This document shows positions 58,344 to 63,798 of a DNA stretch of 63,798 bases, piece by piece. Position 1 is the first letter of the stretch; the number at the start of each line of letters is the position of its first letter. The notes below the pieces were generated by a model. It had not been told where the DNA came from. It worked only from the letters and a program-made list of their open reading frames with translations, and ran no database searches. The DNA is from Cristatella mucedo (taxonomy: Eukaryota > Bryozoa > Phylactolaemata > Cristatellidae): positions 126,001-189,798 of the forward strand of contig WPIO01000253.1 of NCBI GenBank assembly GCA_009760855.2, given 5' to 3'. The position numbers and the translations under genes were made by a program.

Positions 58344-59086
58344 CGTCGGCTCCTCTCCTCCGGTGAGCCTAGCTGGACGCCGCTCGCGCGGGAATCGGAG
58401 ACCGGAACTTACAGGGATGGCGTTGGCCAGCAAAGGGCGAGTCATCGATTTGTCTGTTCGAGCGACTGTGAGCGATTGGGCCCGAAGGCCGCCAGGCTGA
58501 GTGAAACCGTGAACGTAAACCGAGAGGCAGGCAGACACAAATGGGAGTACAGCCACTCGCACGGGATGGTTAAAGATCGGTGCTCTTAGAAGAAGAAGAA
58601 AAAACTGTTGCCTCCGCGTCAGCAAAAACAAGGCTGAGGATAGCTCCTTTAAGGCGGCCTCAAACATGGTGTCGCTGCGAAAGGGGTAAGCGCCTTCCAC
58701 GTGCGGACGAAACCGCTCGTAACGGTGCCTGTCTCGGCCGCCGCCTGACGAATACTGACGGTGACCCCTGAACCTCATAGCTAGAGACTGTAGCTCGTGG
58801 CGAGCTACTGGTAGGCGCTGCACCAATGCCAGCAGGTACGCCGGAAGTAGCAGGAGCCAGGCAGCGGCGAAGAGTGCTCGTACCTAAGCATTTAAAGTCT
58901 ATACACGTAACGGAGAAAAGTCTATTTGACGGCAGCGGACCGTTGCAGACACTTGGCAGCGGCTATGGCCTACAACGACGGCTGTGTGGCACAGAGCTCA
59001 AATCGGTTCATACGCCAATGTTTAGTCTGGAATCGCAACTGTCTGCCAATTTCATGGCGCCGGCTTTTTATAGGGCCCCGGTCATA

Positions 59087-59880
59087 GATCAAAACCACAG
59101 TTTCGCGACACCTATTTCTGAAATAGTAGCTGTATTGCAGTCCGAAAAGGTAGAGTGTCTCGGGTTATTAGAGCCCATAGAATGAGAATGCCCGTGCAAA
59201 ACCAACGGAAGGAAATTTAGCTGATTTACTGGGAGCACTGTTTTCTACAATGTAAAAATCAAGACTGCAGTTTCACGATGATTATTGCTTGAAATATCAT
59301 CTGTATCCCAGTTTTAATGTGTAGGGAGGCTGGCTCGCTCGGGCCATTTAAGGATATACCATAACAGCGCCAGTGTGCAGTCACTCGAATATTTGAAATT
59401 GAACCCGGAACACTATTTTCCATCCTGTGGAACTAAACAGCTGTTTGGTGACGCCTGTTGTGGAAACTGCAGCAATGCTGCAGTTCGAATATGTTGAAAG
59501 GCTGGCTGACACGGGCCATTGTAAGCCATAGCACGAGAGCGCCCATGTGGTATGCTATGAAATTTAAACTGTTATACCGCAATCGGTGTTCTATTTTCGC
59601 GACGCCTATTGGGCATATAGCGGCTGTGTCCCAGTTTAAATATATTGGGTGACTGGCTGGCCTAGGCTATAACATGAAATCACCCATGTTCTATGCTTTG
59701 AAAGTTGGTTATTAAACCCAGAACGTTCGTTCTATAAGGTGGAATTGAAAGCAAAGTTGCTGAAAGCTTATTATGGTAATGGTGGTTGCATTGAAGTAGA
59801 TAATATAGTGAGGCTGACTGGCTTAGGTCAAGACGCTAGTAAAGCGCTAGTATAAAAGTTTGCATAAAATACACACTCAG
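59087..59880 (+). repeat. Tandem units within R3 copy 2
   Basis: Units start near 59087, 59270, 59449, 59598 and 59745, matching one-to-one with those of copy 1. Confidence 0.65.
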
Positions 59881-60309
59881 CTTTACGCCTGAGCGATTAA
59901 AATAGGTCGTGTCAAGTTACGGGTGCAACGACAAGGAAAGTAATAAACGAATACGATAATGGATATAATCTGACCATTCTTCCATGACGGCACATGTGAA
60001 ATTACTAGAAAAAGATTAGGTTGTCTGATGACACTATACAAACTGCTGTGTTACTTTTTTTTTTTATTAATTTCGGTACTAAGGTGCTTCCTAATTAAAA
60101 GCATTGCGCCTAGTTAAGGTGCTAGCAGGTTTTGAAAGTTGCTCACATTTAAGGCAATTTGACGGCGATTAAAATAATTGGACACTTTAATACGTTCATA
60201 GATACACGTGAACCACTATAAGTATTTATTAAAATAGTTCCTAATTTTTATATGTAGTTATATAATATATATATTTATATTTTCGCATGTGAACACTGCA
60301 AGCTTGCAT

Positions 60310-61195
60310 ATAAAGCATTACGTGATACACCTGTTACGCATATAGCCGTCCTCCGCATTGTAGTTACCTCTACGTGCAAATTAAAAGCACATTAAAACCT
60401 CACAAAGGTGGTTTTGTGCTGGAAAAATGACGACTCCTCTCTGGCACCAGTTCGTATTCATTATTTCAATATTCGTATAGATGAAGCTCAGATGCTAACC
60501 GAGCAAGCATACGATAAAGCGACACATTACTATTTTCTTTCTCACTCCAACTCTTTTATGCATTGGTAGCAACTTGCCTAGTTTCCTATAGTAAGTAAAT
60601 GCTACGTGCCAGATGTTGCTTGATTGCATGCACTGTTAGCTCAGCCTTTGACGATCAGAATGTGAATGGCCGCTAATCAAAGTGAGCTCTCCTTTATTTA
60701 TTTCAAATAATAGATTGCATGAAACGATCGTAATACGATATCGCGGCTTCTTGAGACATTGGTAGCATTGTTTGTAATTGCTTAGGGTTGTTAATGTCTT
60801 GCGGCTGCATGTAAAAATATTGTACTGAATGTCCTGATACATGATAAGAGCTTTAATATTTTTCGGCTGCACATAAAAATATCGTTTAACAGGTAACTAT
60901 AAATGGTAAGAGCTTAAAGACCTAAGTTTAAATACTGAAAGTAACAGTATGAGCACGGAAGCGATCGCCTTGCTTGCACCCAGCAATCGAATTAATTTGA
61001 TGCTTTTCCATTGCTCAGACTGAAGGTCACTCTCACTGAAGGTCATCAAAGAAAAGTAACTGCAATTGCAACCACTGAGAATGCAATTCGGCGGTAAGCC
61101 TTGGAAGCCTATTGTGCTAGGACCAGCCCTCTGTAACGCCTGGGACAGACCTTTGCTGAACCCCCTAAGTTGCCTGCAGTCCTGGTAGGCATGGG
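60310..61195. other. No gene seen
   Basis: AT-rich sequence, no family recognised. Confidence 0.4.
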
Positions 61196-61452
61196 TACGT
61201 TCACATGCACACACACTAACAGACACACGTACACACACACACACACACATACACACACACACACACACACAAGCGCAAACACGCACACACACACAAGCAC
61301 ACAAAAACTTACGGACACACGCAAACGCATGCAGACATAGATACACAGAAACAGACACACGTACAAGCACAAAAACCTAAACTCACGCAGGCCCGATGGC
61401 AAGCACACACACACGGACACACACATGTACCTGCGAACACACACACACACCT
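61196..61452. repeat. Imperfect (CA)n microsatellite
   Basis: CA-rich tract with interruptions; Cys/Val frames on the minus strand are artefacts. Confidence 0.9.
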
Positions 61453-61454
61453 AC

Positions 61455-62485
61455 GTGTAAAAATAAAAGCAGTGCCCATGCGGTCACAAATCATTTTAAT
61501 CCCTGGCTTGATATCTAGCAACTGGTAGCTGTTAACCGAAATAGTGGGATTTCATGGTGGCCTCTGTCTGCCGGAGATGAGCTTGAAGGTACAAGTAAAA
61601 GATTATAGATATGCCGCCCGTCTCTTGAACACTCCAATTCAGGTAATCGCACGCTTCGCATTGCGTGTTGATTTTCTTCTTGACCGAAAGTGAAAGCCTT
61701 TTTGGCTAGTGCAAGGTTGTTCCGTGAATGTATGTGGCCGCCGGTGTAAGGCATTCATTTCTAGCATAGAGGGGAGCTTGAACTAAGATTTTGATTGAAT
61801 TAATTCTGATTGACATTTCCTCTCGAGATTTCCACTCAGCAATTGAGATCCAGCCCGAGTTCACCTAACCACGCTCTAGATAAAAAAGAAATTGTCTCAC
61901 AAGGTTAATCCCGTGACAGCAGTCCAGTGTAGTAGCCATGCGGCTCACCTTGGACCCCGGAGCTTTCAGCATCAGCAATAAAGAAGTCAGAAAGTCGCCA
62001 TTCTTTAGCGTGGTAATGTTGCTTTCTCAATTTTCTGTACTGTCGCTGGAGTGAAGACCACCAAAATGGGACAAAGAAACAGTCGTTTATTCGCAGCACA
62101 TTTTCAGCTATAGTCTGTGCAACTGTAGGTAGTGACGTAGAGCGTTCTAACGTGCTCTCATGTTCGGCGCAGACTCTTCTTCCGAAAAAAAAATCTTATA
62201 CAGAAACACTACAGCAAAGACCCGTTTAAAGTTATTCTTATTGTTCTTTGACCATAGCGTGTACGAAATTACGTGCCTATGGATATCTAAACGCTTATCG
62301 ATTCGTGATGCTGGGTCTCCAACGCCGGCGGCTGCCTTAGCTACGCCGGAGGCTAGTAACCTGCATGTTAACTATGATCTTCAGCAGCTGTTATCGCTTC
62401 ATCATCGTAGATCAAATGCATTCCTAGATATATAATTGTTGTTGCTAAGATTCATGAACTATACATTAACTAAAGAAATACACCC
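61455..62485. other. No gene seen
   Basis: No repeat, splice-bounded exon or motif-bearing frame recognised. Confidence 0.4.
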
Positions 62486-62488
62486 CCA

Positions 62489-63798
62489 AGCCGCCGCGGT
62501 GGCCGGAACCGTCATATCAGACATCACTCGTTGGGCGGGAACTGGGAGCTAACTGCGAGCTGAGTACCCGCTCGTTTGGTATTCCTAGCATTCTCGAATC
62601 GAAAGGCACGCTCACCCACATGCGTCCCTGTAAATCTCTCTAACTTGGTGGTCACCAGACCTGTTGTAACTCTATCGGCCAGACTTAACGCTTGCCTTTG
62701 GAATCATCGCTCAATGTGCAATAAACCTCTGGTTATAAGCGACCTTATTTCTGAAAATGGTATCGACCTGCTCGCACTAACTGAAACTCGGCTAAAATCA
62801 ATAAACTGCCCGGCAATTCAAGACGCAACTTAATCTGATTTCTTGTTCTTTGACCCCCTAGATCAATCAAAACTGGAGGTGGAGTTGCTATTATCGTGCG
62901 CTCGAAATTCAACTCCGTCATTTTCAGTACTTTCGAAGCAGTCTTTTGAATTGATTGTCTTAGTCTCATCCAAAAAGAAGCTACCGATAGTGGCAGTAGT
63001 CTATAGCCAACCAGATACCAAATTCTCCTTCCTCTCAGATTTCTCCGATCTCATTTCGATTCTGTGTGCAAGAGATCGACCCTTCCTCGTTATAGGTGAT
63101 TTCAACGTTCACTTTGATAACTTATCTAACGCTTTCAGCACCGAATTTCGTGCATTGACTGACTTGTTGTCGCTTATGGCTCATGTACGTGGCCCTACTC
63201 AAATCAAGGGTCACAGACTCGACCAAATTTTCTCATACAACTGCACATTTTCATCACCAATTATTACCAAATCCTGCAAATCCGACCCCATGCAGATCTC
63301 ATTCAATCTACAGTGTGCCGACCTTCTCCTCTAAAATAACCTATGAATCGCGAAATCTCAAGACCCTTGACATTGGTGCTGTCCGTACGGGAATATCTGC
63401 TTAACCTCTGCTGCTCAGCCCTCCCTCCGATCTGTCATCATTGGTAGATAGCTACAACACGGCACTACCTGACACGCTCGATGAGTTTGCACCTCTGACA
63501 AAGCTCACTGTGCGCCCCCGCCCAGACGGCCTATGGTTTACCACAGACATTAAACTAGCCAGGTCTACTAAACGAAAGCTTGAAAAAGCATACAAAAGGT
63601 CTGGATTGACTGTCCATCGTCAGGCATATGAAGACCACTGTAGGTCGTACCAATTGATCCTAGCAAAGGCCGAGTCTAGCTTCTATAGAACCATTGTTGA
63701 ATCACATATGCACAATCAAAATATGCTGGTGTCGACGATAAACCATCTCCTCAACCGGTCCCAGATTAGCTCCTAACCAGATAATCCTTGTGATGATC
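62489..63798 (+). mobile_element. LINE A, 5' half, cut by window end
   Basis: 5' UTR (gccgccgcggtggccggaac) then endonuclease frames: 62576-62833 (LISENGIDLLALTETRLKS) and 62843-63334 (VAVVYSQPDTK, FLVIGDFNVHFDN). A linker before RT follows (63441-63776; FAPLTKLTVRPRPDGLWFTT). Stops between frames show decay in this part; the RT lies beyond the window. Confidence 0.85.

Larger units (their letters stand above)
57893..60302 (+). repeat. R3 long repeat, copy 2
   Basis: Colinear with 8985-11955 except that it lacks about 730 bp after ccaatgcca (58832) and has a SINE1 inserted at 58166-58343. The five-unit tandem array lies at about 59087-59880. Confidence 0.75.

Overview
The window is eukaryotic and almost certainly metazoan. 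It holds one large gene split into many short exons with GT/AG introns. It also has LINEs with an apurinic-type endonuclease and reverse transcriptase (CR1/L2-like), Ty3/gypsy-type LTR elements, two tRNA-derived SINE families and long (GA)n and (CA)n microsatellites. There are no bacterial-type operons. The species cannot be named from the sequence; an invertebrate with a repeat-rich genome is the best inference.

Layout. 1-24 kb is a repeat graveyard: R1 repeats, a LINE B copy broken by two LTR insertions, a 3-kb repeat with internal tandem units (R3), gag-like relics, SINEs and a decayed gypsy element. About 24.4-54.2 kb (+ strand) carries the one convincing host gene. I assembled 12 exons at 27633-27804, 29627-29742, 30242-30330, 43803-43979, 44440-44654, 45153-45280, 47172-47411, 47810-47855, 48182-48274, 49548-49673, 50443-50557 and 52304-53759. 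Every junction is GT/AG, every phase matches, and the joined reading frame is 990 codons. 54.2-63.8 kb is again repeats: LINE A, an LTR-like repeat, a second R3 copy, a CA tract and the 5' part of another LINE A.

The gene predicts a three-part protein: an N-terminal protein-kinase-like domain (about residues 50-380), a small Cys/His zinc-binding module (about 415-460) and a C-terminal caspase-like (peptidase C14 fold) domain (about 468-990). The kinase keeps the beta3 Lys and the catalytic-loop Asp and Asn. It has lost the glycine loop, has HGD for HRD and ETG for DFG, and has no APE motif, so it looks like a pseudokinase. The caspase-like part keeps the His (SGH) and Cys (DCCH) dyad. It carries a helical insertion of about 200 residues before the His and a Cys-rich insertion after the Cys. 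My inference is a receptor or sensor module coupled to a protease, as in cell-death or immune signalling; no function is proven. This is the most unusual item in the window.

The introns are filled with mobile DNA. The 13.5-kb intron 3 contains two near full-length LINE A copies in opposite orientation and a LINE B insertion with the inverted-5'-end signature of twin priming. All LINE and LTR reading frames I examined are disrupted or truncated; one LINE A copy retains an uninterrupted reverse-transcriptase frame with YADD.
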